From Bacteroidaceae bacterium (GTDB taxonomy: Bacteria; Bacteroidota; Bacteroidia; Bacteroidales; Bacteroidaceae): a DNA stretch of 64,000 bases. Numbering within the stretch: the first letter of the stretch is position 1; every line of letters starts with the position of its first letter. Shown here one piece after another: positions 45,077 through 54,438 of this stretch. The position numbers were made by a program, and so were the translations under genes. A model generated the notes under the pieces. It did not search any database, was not told where the DNA came from, and worked only from the letters and a program-made list of their open reading frames with translations. The DNA lies in NCBI GenBank assembly GCA_017651315.1, contig JAGCDE010000058.1:1-64000 (forward strand). Reading direction: 5' to 3'.

Positions 45077-45957
45077 TGGAACAAAATATATTTTTCCGGG
45101 TCAAGAGGCTGACCCTGATACCACAATTCAAAATGCAGGTGTGAGCCTGGTGTCTCCCCCCCGTCGGAATTCCGGCCCACAAGGGCTATCACGTCACCCT
45201 GACGGACTTTGTCTCCTGACTTGTGGAGCAATGACTCGCAATGTCTGTAAACCGACACGAGCTCCCCGGGATGAACCACACAGATAGTATATCCCGAATC
45301 GGCGGTGAAGGAGCTGATAAGCACCGTACCGTCAAGGACGGAGACCACGCTCTGGTTAGGACTGGCGGCTATATCCACACCGAAATGGGACTCAAGCGGG
45401 TTGAAACTCGAGGCCACAAGTCCCTGGGTCGGCCTGAACAGGCTCAAGGAACGTATATCCTGCATGGGTACCGACTGTGAGGTGATATTGTAACGTTCGG
45501 CCTCCTCAAACTGGCGCACGAACTCCTCCTCACGGCTTGAAGGCTCCATAAGACTCACGCTTTTCTGCAATGAGACGGAATCAATCGGCATTACAGTGTC
45601 CGGACTGACACGTCCGGCTATTATATCCTGGATATTTGAAATATATCTGTTGCGGATCTCTATCACATTCATAAGGGAATCAACCCTCAGGGCATCGTCA
45701 ATCACAGTCTGACGGAGCTTGTAATCGCTGTCAACGGAATAGGGCTGAGGGGAGCGTCTTGAAATCATGTCGCCTGCGATAGCGCCGAGAAAACCTGTCA
45801 GGAGTATAGCCAGACCAATGTGAACCCTGGACACCCTGGTTCCCAAGACCTCCTTCTGTTCATCCTCGTTCACCACGGATACGCGGTAACGGTATGTGAG
45901 TCTTCGCAACAGACTCAGGCGACCTATGGATTTCCTTCTTTTCTTAAGGCTCTTCAT
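45073..45957 (-). CDS. M23-family peptidoglycan endopeptidase, membrane-anchored
   Basis: This is a 294-residue protein from ATG 45957; a longer frame from 46026 runs into rimM and is rejected. A basic cytoplasmic N-terminus precedes one membrane helix ('IGLAILLTGFLGAIAGDM', about residues 50-68), a helical linker and a C-terminal LytM/M23 domain. The zinc ligands are present: 'SHFGVDIAA' gives His and Asp, and 'GSHLHFELW' gives HxH. It therefore looks active and probably cuts peptide cross-links in the wall. It sits between rimM and dxr. Confidence 0.88.
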   Translation of the reverse strand: MKSLKKRRKSIGRLSLLRRLTYRYRVSVVNEDEQKEVLGTRVSRVHIGLAILLTGFLGAIAGDMISRRSPQPYSVDSDYKLRQTVIDDALRVDSLMNVIEIRNRYISNIQDIIAGRVSPDTVMPIDSVSLQKSVSLMEPSSREEEFVRQFEEAERYNITSQSVPMQDIRSLSLFRPTQGLVASSFNPLESHFGVDIAASPNQSVVSVLDGTVLISSFTADSGYTICVVHPGELVSVYRHCESLLHKSGDKVRQGDVIALVGRNSDGGETPGSHLHFELWYQGQPLDPEKYILFQ

Positions 45958-45967
45958 TCTCCTGGAT

Positions 45968-46495
45968 TCAAAGCTCCGCCAGACCCTCCGGCAAGTCGTA
46001 TTCCAATATCCTTCCGTCCCTGTCAATTCCCTTTATCCAGTCAGGATTGGCAGGTATTATACGCTCTCTCGTGCCGTCATCGGCAAGGAACAGTATGTTC
46101 GGCGTGGAATCATCCACTGCCTTGACAACACCCAACGGACCTGCCGAGGAATCCTCGATCTTCCAGCCGATGAAAGATTCCCACTGCAGTTCACCGGAAT
46201 CCTGCTCCACCACGAACCGGGCCGGCATATACACCTCAACCCCCATGAAACGGCCTATCTCATCCACGCTGTCATACCCTTCGAACCTGACAAGTATGAC
46301 TGTACTGCTCTTGTCCCTTAACGATTCTATGAAGAACGGCACCGGAATGCCGTCCATCATGCAGACAAGGCAGTCAAGTCCGTCAGTCCAGTCAAGCCAG
46401 GACGGAACGGAAACCGCCATTTCCCCGTTCACCCCGTGGGACTTCAGCACCTTTCCCACCCTGACAAGCCCTTCCATGTCAATCATCTCACTCAA
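45968..46495 (-). CDS. rimM: Ribosome maturation factor RimM
   Basis: The 175-residue protein has the RimM N-terminal domain ('LVRVGKVLKSHGVNGEMAV') and a PRC-barrel C-terminal half ending 'RDGRILEYDLPEGL'. It binds ribosomal protein S19 and helps mature the 30S head. It overlaps the murA stop by 8 bp and precedes the M23 gene by 10 bp. Confidence 0.92.
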   Translation of the reverse strand: MSEMIDMEGLVRVGKVLKSHGVNGEMAVSVPSWLDWTDGLDCLVCMMDGIPVPFFIESLRDKSSTVILVRFEGYDSVDEIGRFMGVEVYMPARFVVEQDSGELQWESFIGWKIEDSSAGPLGVVKAVDDSTPNILFLADDGTRERIIPANPDWIKGIDRDGRILEYDLPEGLAEL

Positions 46496-47795
46496 TCCTC
46501 TCTATATGTGCGCCCAACGCGTTGAGGCGTATGTCAATGTTCTGATAACCCCGGTCTATCTGCCCTATGTTGTCAATCCGGCTTGTCCCTTCAGCACTCA
46601 TGGCTGCTATTAGCAGGGCTATTCCGGCACGGATATCGGGCGATGTCATGCGCCTTGCCTGAAGCGGGAAACGGCGGTCATGGCCTATCACCACCACGCG
46701 GTGCGGGTCGCACAGTATCACCTGGGCTCCCATGTCGATGAGATTGTCCACAAAGAAAAGACGGCTCTCAAACATCTTCTGATGTATCAGCACGCTGCCG
46801 TTGGCCTGTGTGGCCGTGACAAGAAGGACGCTGAGCAGGTCCGGTGTCAGTCCCGGCCAGGGGGCATCGGCTATGGTCATGATGGAACCGTCTATGAACG
46901 AGTCAATCTGGTAATGTTCCTGAGCCGGGATATACAGGTCCTCGCCCCGCTGCTCCATCTGAATCCCTAAACGGGCGAAACTCCCGGGAATTATGCCGAG
47001 GTTATGGAACGAGACATCCTTGATGGTAATCTCACTCGAGGTCATGGCAGCCATCCCTATGAAACTGCCTATCTCTATCATGTCGGGAAGTACGTTATGG
47101 GAAGCCCCGTGCAGTTTATCCACCCCACGGATGGTAAGCAGGTTGCTGCCTATCCCGGTAATGCTGGCGCCCATCCTGACAAGCAGACGGCACAGCTGCT
47201 GCACGTATGGCTCACAGGCCGCATTGTAAATGGTGGTGGTACCCTCCGCCAATACCGCCGCCATCACGATGTTGGCGGTACCGGTCACGGAAGCTTCGTC
47301 AAGCAGCATGAAACACCCCCTGAGCTGTTCCGCCTCCAGTTCGTAGTAACCTCTTTCCCCATTGAGCCTGAATGTGGCGCCGAGCGCCTCGAACCCCCTT
47401 ATGTGCGTATCAACACGGCGACGGCCTATCTTGTCACCTCCGGGTTTGCTCACCACGGCATGGCCGAAACGGGCCAGCAACGGGCCAAGCAGCATGACCG
47501 ACCCCCTCAAACCTGCGCTGCGGGTCACGAAATCCATGCTCTCGGCGTATGAGGAGTCAATGTCATCGGCCCGGAAGGACCATTCGCCCGGAGCGGTGTT
47601 CCTGGCCTTGACACCAAGCTTTACGAGCATTTCGATGAGGTTCCTCACATCCAGTATGTCAGGGACATTGGAAACTGTAACCTCCTCCGGAGTCAGGAGC
47701 ACGGCACAGAGAATCTGGAGCACCTCGTTCTTGGCGCCCTGCGGACAGATGGTCCCTTTAAGCCTGCGTCCTCCCTCAATGACAAATGACGGCAT
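46488..47795 (-). CDS. murA: UDP-N-acetylglucosamine 1-carboxyvinyltransferase with Asp at the catalytic Cys position
   Basis: The 435-residue EPSP-synthase-fold enzyme transfers enolpyruvate to UDP-GlcNAc, the first committed step of peptidoglycan synthesis. Lys22-Asn23 ('GAKNEVLQI'), 'VVSKPGGDKIGRRRVDTH' and 'QIDRGYQNIDIRLNALGAHI' are family blocks. The residue equal to E. coli Cys115 is Asp121 (PGGDKIG). MurA with Asp there is active but not alkylated by fosfomycin in several other bacteria. It is followed by rimM and preceded by DUF4290 and tsaB. Confidence 0.95.
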   Translation of the reverse strand: MPSFVIEGGRRLKGTICPQGAKNEVLQILCAVLLTPEEVTVSNVPDILDVRNLIEMLVKLGVKARNTAPGEWSFRADDIDSSYAESMDFVTRSAGLRGSVMLLGPLLARFGHAVVSKPGGDKIGRRRVDTHIRGFEALGATFRLNGERGYYELEAEQLRGCFMLLDEASVTGTANIVMAAVLAEGTTTIYNAACEPYVQQLCRLLVRMGASITGIGSNLLTIRGVDKLHGASHNVLPDMIEIGSFIGMAAMTSSEITIKDVSFHNLGIIPGSFARLGIQMEQRGEDLYIPAQEHYQIDSFIDGSIMTIADAPWPGLTPDLLSVLLVTATQANGSVLIHQKMFESRLFFVDNLIDMGAQVILCDPHRVVVIGHDRRFPLQARRMTSPDIRAGIALLIAAMSAEGTSRIDNIGQIDRGYQNIDIRLNALGAHIERIE

Positions 47796-47807
47796 ATATA
47801 CTACGGT

Positions 47808-48416
47808 TCAATACCTGCGTTTGTTCTTTTTCTTGTTATACTGCTGCTGGCGCTGCGGCTGGTGTGGTGCCGATGAGAAGGTAATGTCCAGTTCACCCTC
47901 CTGAAGCCTGAGCCGGCCCTTGGAATACCACTCGATATCAGCCATTATACGCGCATCGTCAACCATCTCCTTGTTCCAGAGCATGAGGTCTTTCTTCATC
48001 TGTACGGCAGTCAGGTGCAGAAGCTGGCTGCGCTCCGGCCCCTCCGGCATGGAGGCTGCCACATCCAGCATCTCGGGAATCATACGGCCGTAATGACGGA
48101 ACCTGATGTCGCCGGCCGGATACCCAATCCTTTCCGGGACCTGCCTGCCCTTCTCTAACCTGGTGATCGGATAGGGATAGTCAATGTCCAACCTGTAGTC
48201 CGACATGAAGGCAAGATGATCCCACAGCTTGCCCTGGAAATCGGGTACGTCGCGCAATGCGGGGAACATGCTGCCCATGATAGCTATTATGCTTCTGGCA
48301 CAACTCTCACGTTCGTTCCTGTCTTCAATGGTTACGGCATAGTCAACCATGTCCTGTACGGCGCGTCCGTACTCGGGCATGGGCAGTCTCTCTCGTTGTG
48401 TATTGTAGTTCATCAA
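47808..48416 (-). CDS. DUF4290-family protein
   Basis: The 202-residue soluble protein belongs to DUF4290, found almost only in Bacteroidetes. Typical blocks are 'MPEYGRAVQDMVDYAVTIED' and 'LWDHLAFMSDYRLDIDYPYP'. The C-terminal tail is very basic and rich in Gln, Asn, Lys and Arg (PQRQQQYNKKKNKRRY), suggesting nucleic-acid contact. The function is not known. It overlaps tsaB by 4 bp and precedes murA by 12 bp. Confidence 0.85.
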   Translation of the reverse strand: MMNYNTQRERLPMPEYGRAVQDMVDYAVTIEDRNERESCARSIIAIMGSMFPALRDVPDFQGKLWDHLAFMSDYRLDIDYPYPITRLEKGRQVPERIGYPAGDIRFRHYGRMIPEMLDVAASMPEGPERSQLLHLTAVQMKKDLMLWNKEMVDDARIMADIEWYSKGRLRLQEGELDITFSSAPHQPQRQQQYNKKKNKRRY

Positions 48417-49102
48417 ACCAGTCTTTTAGGTTTAACAGCTATGAAATCCTTCAGATAGTATGGCTCAAAGTAAGCCACGTCACGGAACTCCTCACGGTTC
48501 AATGACTGTTCCGCAAGCGGGAACATCCAGCGGGCCTCCGGAACAACGTCATCTAAGAAATGAGCGTTGGGGTGACTGATGGTCCCGCGACACTTGGCCG
48601 CTCCGTTACCCATGAACCATACAGGGTGCCTGTCCAAATATTCCCGATATGTGCTGCCGTCCACAATGTCTGCACGTATCTCGCGTATCTCATTCAAGGC
48701 ACGGTCATAGACAGCCGAATAGACCTCCATACGGCGGGCGTCGATCATGGGACAAAGCAGTGCGTCATCAGGCAGTTCAAGTGAAAGCAACGGCTGCACG
48801 CACAGCAGCTTGAGGGTGGAGACCGATATCAGCTTGAGTCCGCGGCCGTAACATACTCCCTTGGCCATCGACACGCCTATGCGCAGGCCGGTGTATGAAC
48901 CGGGGCCCTCACTCACCGCCACGGCATCTATCCTGAGACCGCGGCTATCGACCAGCGAAAGCGCCTCATCGACCAACACGCCAAGCGATACGGCATTGTT
49001 GTGGCCCTCACGGTCAGCCTTGTCAAACACAAGCTGCCCCTCGTCACTCACAGCAACAGAACAGCCGTCAGTCGCAGACTCTATGTGCAGGATCACACTC
49101 AT
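48413..49102 (-). CDS. tsaB: tRNA N6-threonylcarbamoyladenosine biosynthesis protein TsaB
   Basis: The 229-residue ASKHA-fold protein starts 'MSVILHIESATDGCSVAVSD'. It has the family block 'VSEGPGSYTGLRIGVSMAKG', and 'LLCPMIDARRMEVYSAVYD' follows. TsaB is the scaffold partner of TsaD in t6A37 modification of tRNA. It heads a compact run: tsaB, DUF4290, murA, rimM, M23, dxr, rseP, NSS transporter. Confidence 0.93.
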   Translation of the reverse strand: MSVILHIESATDGCSVAVSDEGQLVFDKADREGHNNAVSLGVLVDEALSLVDSRGLRIDAVAVSEGPGSYTGLRIGVSMAKGVCYGRGLKLISVSTLKLLCVQPLLSLELPDDALLCPMIDARRMEVYSAVYDRALNEIREIRADIVDGSTYREYLDRHPVWFMGNGAAKCRGTISHPNAHFLDDVVPEARWMFPLAEQSLNREEFRDVAYFEPYYLKDFIAVKPKRLV

Positions 49103-49147
49103 TCCTTCCTGTTTTAATCTGCAAAAATAAGGATTTTTTCAGAAAGG

Positions 49148-49190
49148 AAAGGCCGTATCGGGACCTAATTGCCGCCCCGATACGGCCTTT
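49148..49190 (-). terminator. Terminator of the reverse rubrerythrin gene
   Basis: A perfect 15-bp stem (aaaggccgtatcggg with cccgatacggccttt) encloses a 13-base loop. On the minus strand it lies 29 bp after the rubrerythrin stop and is followed by T-rich sequence, before tsaB begins. Confidence 0.8.
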
Positions 49191-49218
49191 AAGCCGTTTT
49201 AACGTAATCCTGCAGATA

Positions 49219-49773
49219 TTACTTGCCGAAATAACGCTTGTAGAGAGCCTCGAACCCCTTACCGTGACGCGCCTCGTCCTTGGCCATCTCATGAACAGTG
49301 TCGTGTATGGCGTCCCAGTTCTGAGCCTTCGCGGTCTTGGCTATCTCCAGTTTGCCGGCACATGCACCGTGCTCAGCCTTCATGCGTTTCTCCAGGTTCG
49401 TCCTGGTGTCCCATACTACCTCGCCCAGAAGCTCAGCGAACTTGGCGGCATGCTCTGCCTCCTCAAAGGCATAGCGCTTGAAAGCCTCGGCCACCTCGGG
49501 ATAGCCCTCGCGGTCAGCCTGACGGCTCATGGCCAGATACATGCCCACCTCGGAGCATTCACCGTTGAACTGCATGCGCAGGTCATTCACCATCTCAGCA
49601 GAGCCTACCTGGCCGTCACCAAGAATATGCTCGCAGGCAAACTGCAGGGACTCACCGTCCTCTACCACCTCCTTGAATTTCTCTCTGGGTGCCCTGCACT
49701 GCGGGCAGCGCTCGGGTGCCTCGTCTCCCTCATGTACGTATCCGCATACGGTGCAGATGAATTTCTTCTTCAT
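49219..49773 (-). CDS. Reverse rubrerythrin (NADH peroxidase-type)
   Basis: The 184-residue protein has the rubredoxin-like iron site first: 'CTVC' then 'CPQC', 13 residues apart, within residues 8-27. The ferritin-like di-iron domain follows, with '[12 protein letters not shown]' and '[14 protein letters not shown]' as ExxH motifs. This reversed domain order matches the clostridial NADH peroxidase. It detoxifies hydrogen peroxide and oxygen in anaerobes. It is a single-gene transcript with its own promoter and terminator. Confidence 0.9.
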   Translation of the reverse strand: MKKKFICTVCGYVHEGDEAPERCPQCRAPREKFKEVVEDGESLQFACEHILGDGQVGSAEMVNDLRMQFNGECSEVGMYLAMSRQADREGYPEVAEAFKRYAFEEAEHAAKFAELLGEVVWDTRTNLEKRMKAEHGACAGKLEIAKTAKAQNWDAIHDTVHEMAKDEARHGKGFEALYKRYFGK

Positions 49774-49825
49774 AATCCTTCTATATTAATTGGTTTGTTA
49801 ATGGTCGTTTATTGCGGTTGGAATG

Positions 49826-49855
49826 CAAATATAACTCAAAACATATATAATCAAA
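49826..49855 (-). promoter_or_regulatory. Promoter of the reverse rubrerythrin gene
   Basis: On the minus strand TTTG (49855-49852), an 18-bp spacer and TATATTTG (49833-49826) match the Bacteroidetes consensus, 53 bp ahead of the start codon. AGAAGGA just before the ATG is an unusually good ribosome-binding site for this phylum. Confidence 0.7.
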
Positions 49856-49899
49856 GTAAATTGCGACAAAAAACTAATCTATGAGAGAGAATATTAGAG

Positions 49900-49938
49900 A
49901 CTGTAAGAAATTCATGGAAACAAATCAAAACAGATTCT
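49900..49938. repeat. Dispersed intergenic repeat, copy 3
   Basis: The segment reads CTGTAAGAAA-TTCATGGAAACAAATCA-AAACAGATTCT, almost the same as 20412-20447. It begins directly after the stop codon of the broken CpsB-type gene. Confidence 0.7.
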
Positions 49939-49941
49939 GAA

Positions 49942-50588
49942 TCAACGCTTAGAGAATACATGGTTCTCAAAGAAATCTGCATAACGGTAGTTGTGCAGGT
50001 CGGTACCAACCCAATCAAACATTCCTGCAGAATCCATTTCACGGGCACGAATGCTTACCCTTTCACCATACAAGCCCTCAAGTGAGCCAAGATTGCGCTG
50101 GAATTCCGCACCTGCATCCTTAAGGGTACGGATATCATCCATCCCAAGAAATGTGTATCGTTCCGGATGAGCCACAACAGGCTGGTATCCATCCTCAATC
50201 AGGTATCTTATTTCATTGGCTGGAACTAATCCGCCCATCTGTGCCGGCTCATGCATCGGAAGCTCAACCAGTATATGGTTACCCTCCCAAGGCATAAGCC
50301 AGTTCTTGAGGCGTACCGTGGGCCAGGTAGATTCAATTAACCTATATTCTCCATGGACGGAACCAGATCCAGCCTTATACCCTGACGCTCCAACTCCTCA
50401 CGCAAAAGGTCACAGGCATCGGTAACGGTCTTAGGGGTGTTATGGAACAGAAATGAGCAATGCGACGTGCATACGGCACGCTCATAGCCGAACTTGACAA
50501 GACGGCCAGCCAGATAGACAGCCTCCTCAAGGTCTGCAGCACCATCATCAATACCAGGCAAAATGTGACAATGACAGTCAATCTTCAT
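49942..50588 (-). pseudogene. CpsB/YwqE-type tyrosine-protein phosphatase, frameshifted
   Basis: The first 83 residues begin 'MKIDCHCHILPGIDDGA', the PHP-type metal site of CpsB phosphatases, and stop after 'LVPSMENIG'. The neighbouring frame resumes immediately with 'RLIESTWPTVRLKNWLMPWE' and runs on through 'HILVELPMHEPAQMGGLVPA' and 'GTDLHNYRY' to 49942. One extra base near 50341-50350 explains the break; restored, the protein would be about 215 residues, normal for the family. These enzymes act on tyrosine kinases of capsule synthesis. No capsule genes are nearby. A sequencing error cannot be excluded. Confidence 0.82.
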
Positions 50589-50653
50589 AGAACAGCCAGA
50601 TTATCAGAAAACATCTATATACACAAACAGGCCATTTCACATTATACTTTTAT

Positions 50654-53600
50654 CTAAACTTGAAAACCGCACGAAAATGCGGCCTTTATCCATTCTTCCC
50701 TGGAATATTCTGGCACTAACCCTTCTTTTAAGTATCCTTCAAAGAAATTATGATATCCAATCCAGGAGGGATATTTTTTAAAATCTTTAATGAAACGATC
50801 TTCATTTATTTTTACAATATTTTTTAGTTGTTTTCCCGTTATATTAGCCGATTCTATAGCTTGTAAAATAATGTCAATGCTGTCACTAACATTACATGGT
50901 TCAGACACTTTGTTATTAATGTATGGGAAAAGCAAACGATTGAGATAATAGAGCTCCTGTGAGATAAAACCCTCAAACTCAAATTGACTGCAGTGTGCGA
51001 CACCATTATCATCCACTCTGTTGAAAAAGGAGTTCCTACGCATTTCTATATCATCTGATTCCAACGGAATACGGGTAAATTCTTTTCGCTTATATTTTTC
51101 CCTAAGCGGAGCATCAATGGGATTCTTTATTTTTTTAAAAATGAAGTCTTTATTAGTGTTGGAATAGTCAACAGAATCCATTTTATATATTAAATCCTGT
51201 ATCTCTTCTGCATATTTCAACAAAACTTCCTTATTCCCATCAACATTCTCCGGAGCCTCATTTAAACGAGCTTCTTCGTATGAGAACTTTTTAACTATCT
51301 CAAGAATCGTATCCAATGATATAACAGATGTTTTAACATATCGACACCTTTTATTATCTATAACAAATTTGACAATTTCTAAAGCTTGTTGAAAACTAAT
51401 ATTATCTAATCCGATAACCATACATAAAAGATCTGCCCTTTCGGGAATCCGTAACGGAGAATGGTCAAACAGAAGATTATCCCAAGCTTCAGTCAATCTA
51501 TCTTTAATCTCATCTATATTTAATTCTTTCGTCATCAAATCAAATGCGAGGAAATGATTGTACTCAAATACTGAGAGCTTTATAGAATCACTTGATTCAT
51601 CAACGAGTCTTCGAAGAATTCCTTCCAATTTTTCGTCATAAGAGAAACGGTCACAAAAAGCACTCAACAAATGATTGATGATATCCAAGAGAAATACCTC
51701 CTTCTTTGTAGCCAAGTCAAGACAGACCTCTCCTATCTTTTCTAATATATCCTTATTATCAGTTAAACGTATTACTTGGGCCCATAATATTCTATCTTGT
51801 TGTAAGGACACTGGATTAATCTTGTAAATTTCTTCATCAAATCCTATTAGTTTTCTAACATCATCCGTGTTTATTTCGCCCTTCTCATCAAGATACTTAA
51901 TATCCTCAATGATTTGGAATAAGGACAGTTTATATTGGTTATCACTTGTCATGTGGGCGTTTTCACGTATTTCATCAACACTTTTGGCCAAATCAATAAG
52001 TTCACGGCAATGTTTGATTATATCTTTATCGTTAGCATGCCTGTAAGCTTCTATTGCATTTTGAAGGATGCATTTTAGATTGTCAAGATTCCTTGTAGCT
52101 ACGGACAAATGTTCATCAAAAAACAAATTCTTAAGATTCGCTGTAACTTTGCTAATAGGTTTATGTGGTTGATTATAAAAAATTACATTCAACAATTTTT
52201 CAGCAGCACCATAATCTTCATATCTATAAGTCTCCTTGAGTCTCTCTGACAAAATAGACTGTATTTGATTATACAATTCATCCTCATATGACAGGGATGT
52301 CATTTTTTTAGCTAATGTCACAGTTAAAATATTGAGCCACTTTCTTTTTTTCTGTTTTTCCATTAATGTAACAACTTTTATCTCCTCATCCTCAATCTTC
52401 GGGCATAAATTATTGTAAATCTCCAAGCAAACTGTAGAATCGGGACAATTCTGTATGATATAATTGATGCCAATATTGCGGACTTCTTCTCTCACTTTAA
52501 GAGGTGTATTGTCTATTAATTTGTTTGATAACAACAAAAAAAGAGGTGAAGAGGCAGAACCGCTTTTTTCCTTTATATGAGAGATTAGCTGTTTCAAGGC
52601 AGAATTATTAAGATATAACTCTTTGTACTTTGAAAGATAAGAAAAATATGTTTCAATTTTGTCTCTAGAATCAGCCTTAAGGACTAACCTATAACAGAAA
52701 TTGTTGAAAATCGCGTCACGGTTTTCTCTCTCATCTTCTGTGAGGTCAACAGACTGATTGTATATACGTATGGCTTTTTCTATCCTTTTTTCATCGTATA
52801 ACGATTCCGAAAACTCCATCATATCCAAAAATGACAAATCATCCTCTATATTGTATTTACTTTTGAGTTCCAGAGCATAGTCTATAATCCTTTTTTTATC
52901 TTTAGCAGTTCTAGATGTCTGAGATGAACGTATCAATTCTGATATCAAATGATTTTTCGGCGTAATACCTGCCTCAAGAAATATACGACATGCCTCTATT
53001 GGATTGGCATCTCGTCCGACAATAACACCAACAACATGTAGAATAGTGGGCAATTCTGAGCTTTGTTTCCACTTTTCTTTGATATTAATGGGAATATATT
53101 TCCAGTTGTTATCGTCCGATTTTTTATAATCAAAGAAATCCTCGATAAACCAATTAATAACTTTGTCTCCATGTCCAGGGTATAAAGATCTAGTTATCAT
53201 TCTTGAATAAACTGCGGGATCCTTTTCTTTGCCGACATTTCTAAGGCATGTCATTTGATTTAATTCAGAGGAACGGGTTCCAGACAAAAATGTTCGTATA
53301 ATAGTGTTTGAATTATGATGATTTGTACAATAATCTAAAAAAGATTCATATAGCTGTTCGTCATCTACCACAATCTCCTCCGTCTTGTTCAATAATCTAA
53401 GCATACCCTGCTTAAATAATGTTTTTTTTATTTTGTCAATGTTTAGTGTTTCCGGAATTTCCGTATCACCATTTTGCGCAATAGTATTCCTAATAGCTTC
53501 ATACATAGGATAAATACGCTCCAACATAACCCTCTTTTTGTTTCTATACTTCTTTAGTATGACAAAAGCTGTTAGAAAAACTACAACTTCATTGTCTTTA

Positions 53601-54382
53601 TTTATTTCCTCAAAATAAGCAACTGTATGTTCTGTAAGAAGTTTTATATATCCCCCTATAACTTTCGAATATGTATTATTTGACAAATTAGACGTACACC
53701 AATTGAATATCTCATCATCCTTCTGAATATCATCAATTTTCACTATTACTATTCTTTTATTCCTATTTTGTCCTAACGAATAGTCGGTATTAAATAAATA
53801 AGCGATATCATTATAATTAGTGATATCATTAGACACTGTTATCAAACATGCTAGTCCTCTATTATTTATTTCAGAAAGAATACTAATAAAATGACTTTTA
53901 AAATCTGAAGCAACATGTTGATACCAGAATCCATCTATATCATCAAAAAATATCAAAGTGGACAATGGGAGTTTAGATATTCTCGCTTTTAAATGATCAA
54001 GATCAGAAGAAACATTGGGAATAAATACATTTTTAAAGAGCTTGTCTCCATAATATCGAAGGAATTGCCATACAGCACGCGATTTACCACTTAAACGTCT
54101 TCCCGTAATAACAACAATATTATGATCTCTATCATAGTCTGTTTTATATATTTCATTTAGGTACATATCAACTTCTCTAGGACAATATACGTTTTCTTGA
54201 AATCCATATTCTTTCCTACCACGATCTTTCATGACAACAACAGGTTCTTTAATAATCTCAGATAAAGAATACCTAACTCCACAGCCTGTTTTATTAGCAA
54301 ATTTTCGATACAAAAGCTTTATTGGTTCATATATTACATTACTCAAAAGACTCAATAAAAAAGCAATAATAGTTGTCATCAT
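50654..54382 (-). CDS. Membrane-anchored STAND-like P-loop NTPase with long helical C-terminus
   Basis: The 1242-residue protein has one N-terminal hydrophobic segment (residues 3-20). The P-loop domain has Walker A GRRLSGKS (residues 94-101) and Walker B TLIFFDDID (Asp147-Asp148), followed by a sensor-like 'ACLITVSNDI'. The layout to about residue 370 resembles STAND/NACHT-type ATPases with a winged-helix segment. The remaining 850 residues are charged and alpha-helical, probably helical repeats for target sensing. I do not recognise a named family. The gene is strongly AT-rich compared with both neighbours. It is third in a cassette with the triple-AAA and TPR genes. Confidence 0.7.
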   Translation of the reverse strand: MMTTIIAFLLSLLSNVIYEPIKLLYRKFANKTGCGVRYSLSEIIKEPVVVMKDRGRKEYGFQENVYCPREVDMYLNEIYKTDYDRDHNIVVITGRRLSGKSRAVWQFLRYYGDKLFKNVFIPNVSSDLDHLKARISKLPLSTLIFFDDIDGFWYQHVASDFKSHFISILSEINNRGLACLITVSNDITNYNDIAYLFNTDYSLGQNRNKRIVIVKIDDIQKDDEIFNWCTSNLSNNTYSKVIGGYIKLLTEHTVAYFEEINKDNEVVVFLTAFVILKKYRNKKRVMLERIYPMYEAIRNTIAQNGDTEIPETLNIDKIKKTLFKQGMLRLLNKTEEIVVDDEQLYESFLDYCTNHHNSNTIIRTFLSGTRSSELNQMTCLRNVGKEKDPAVYSRMITRSLYPGHGDKVINWFIEDFFDYKKSDDNNWKYIPINIKEKWKQSSELPTILHVVGVIVGRDANPIEACRIFLEAGITPKNHLISELIRSSQTSRTAKDKKRIIDYALELKSKYNIEDDLSFLDMMEFSESLYDEKRIEKAIRIYNQSVDLTEDERENRDAIFNNFCYRLVLKADSRDKIETYFSYLSKYKELYLNNSALKQLISHIKEKSGSASSPLFLLLSNKLIDNTPLKVREEVRNIGINYIIQNCPDSTVCLEIYNNLCPKIEDEEIKVVTLMEKQKKRKWLNILTVTLAKKMTSLSYEDELYNQIQSILSERLKETYRYEDYGAAEKLLNVIFYNQPHKPISKVTANLKNLFFDEHLSVATRNLDNLKCILQNAIEAYRHANDKDIIKHCRELIDLAKSVDEIRENAHMTSDNQYKLSLFQIIEDIKYLDEKGEINTDDVRKLIGFDEEIYKINPVSLQQDRILWAQVIRLTDNKDILEKIGEVCLDLATKKEVFLLDIINHLLSAFCDRFSYDEKLEGILRRLVDESSDSIKLSVFEYNHFLAFDLMTKELNIDEIKDRLTEAWDNLLFDHSPLRIPERADLLCMVIGLDNISFQQALEIVKFVIDNKRCRYVKTSVISLDTILEIVKKFSYEEARLNEAPENVDGNKEVLLKYAEEIQDLIYKMDSVDYSNTNKDFIFKKIKNPIDAPLREKYKRKEFTRIPLESDDIEMRRNSFFNRVDDNGVAHCSQFEFEGFISQELYYLNRLLFPYINNKVSEPCNVSDSIDIILQAIESANITGKQLKNIVKINEDRFIKDFKKYPSWIGYHNFFEGYLKEGLVPEYSREEWIKAAFSCGFQV

Positions 54383-54438
54383 AAAGGTTCCTTATTAAAA
54401 AAACATAATGTATCAAAAGCATAACATCAAAGACGAAA

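Noticed and set aside
46047..46613. 188-codon plus-strand frame opposite rimM and the end of murA
   Set aside because: Ser/Thr-rich composition with no recognisable motif, antisense to two solid genes.
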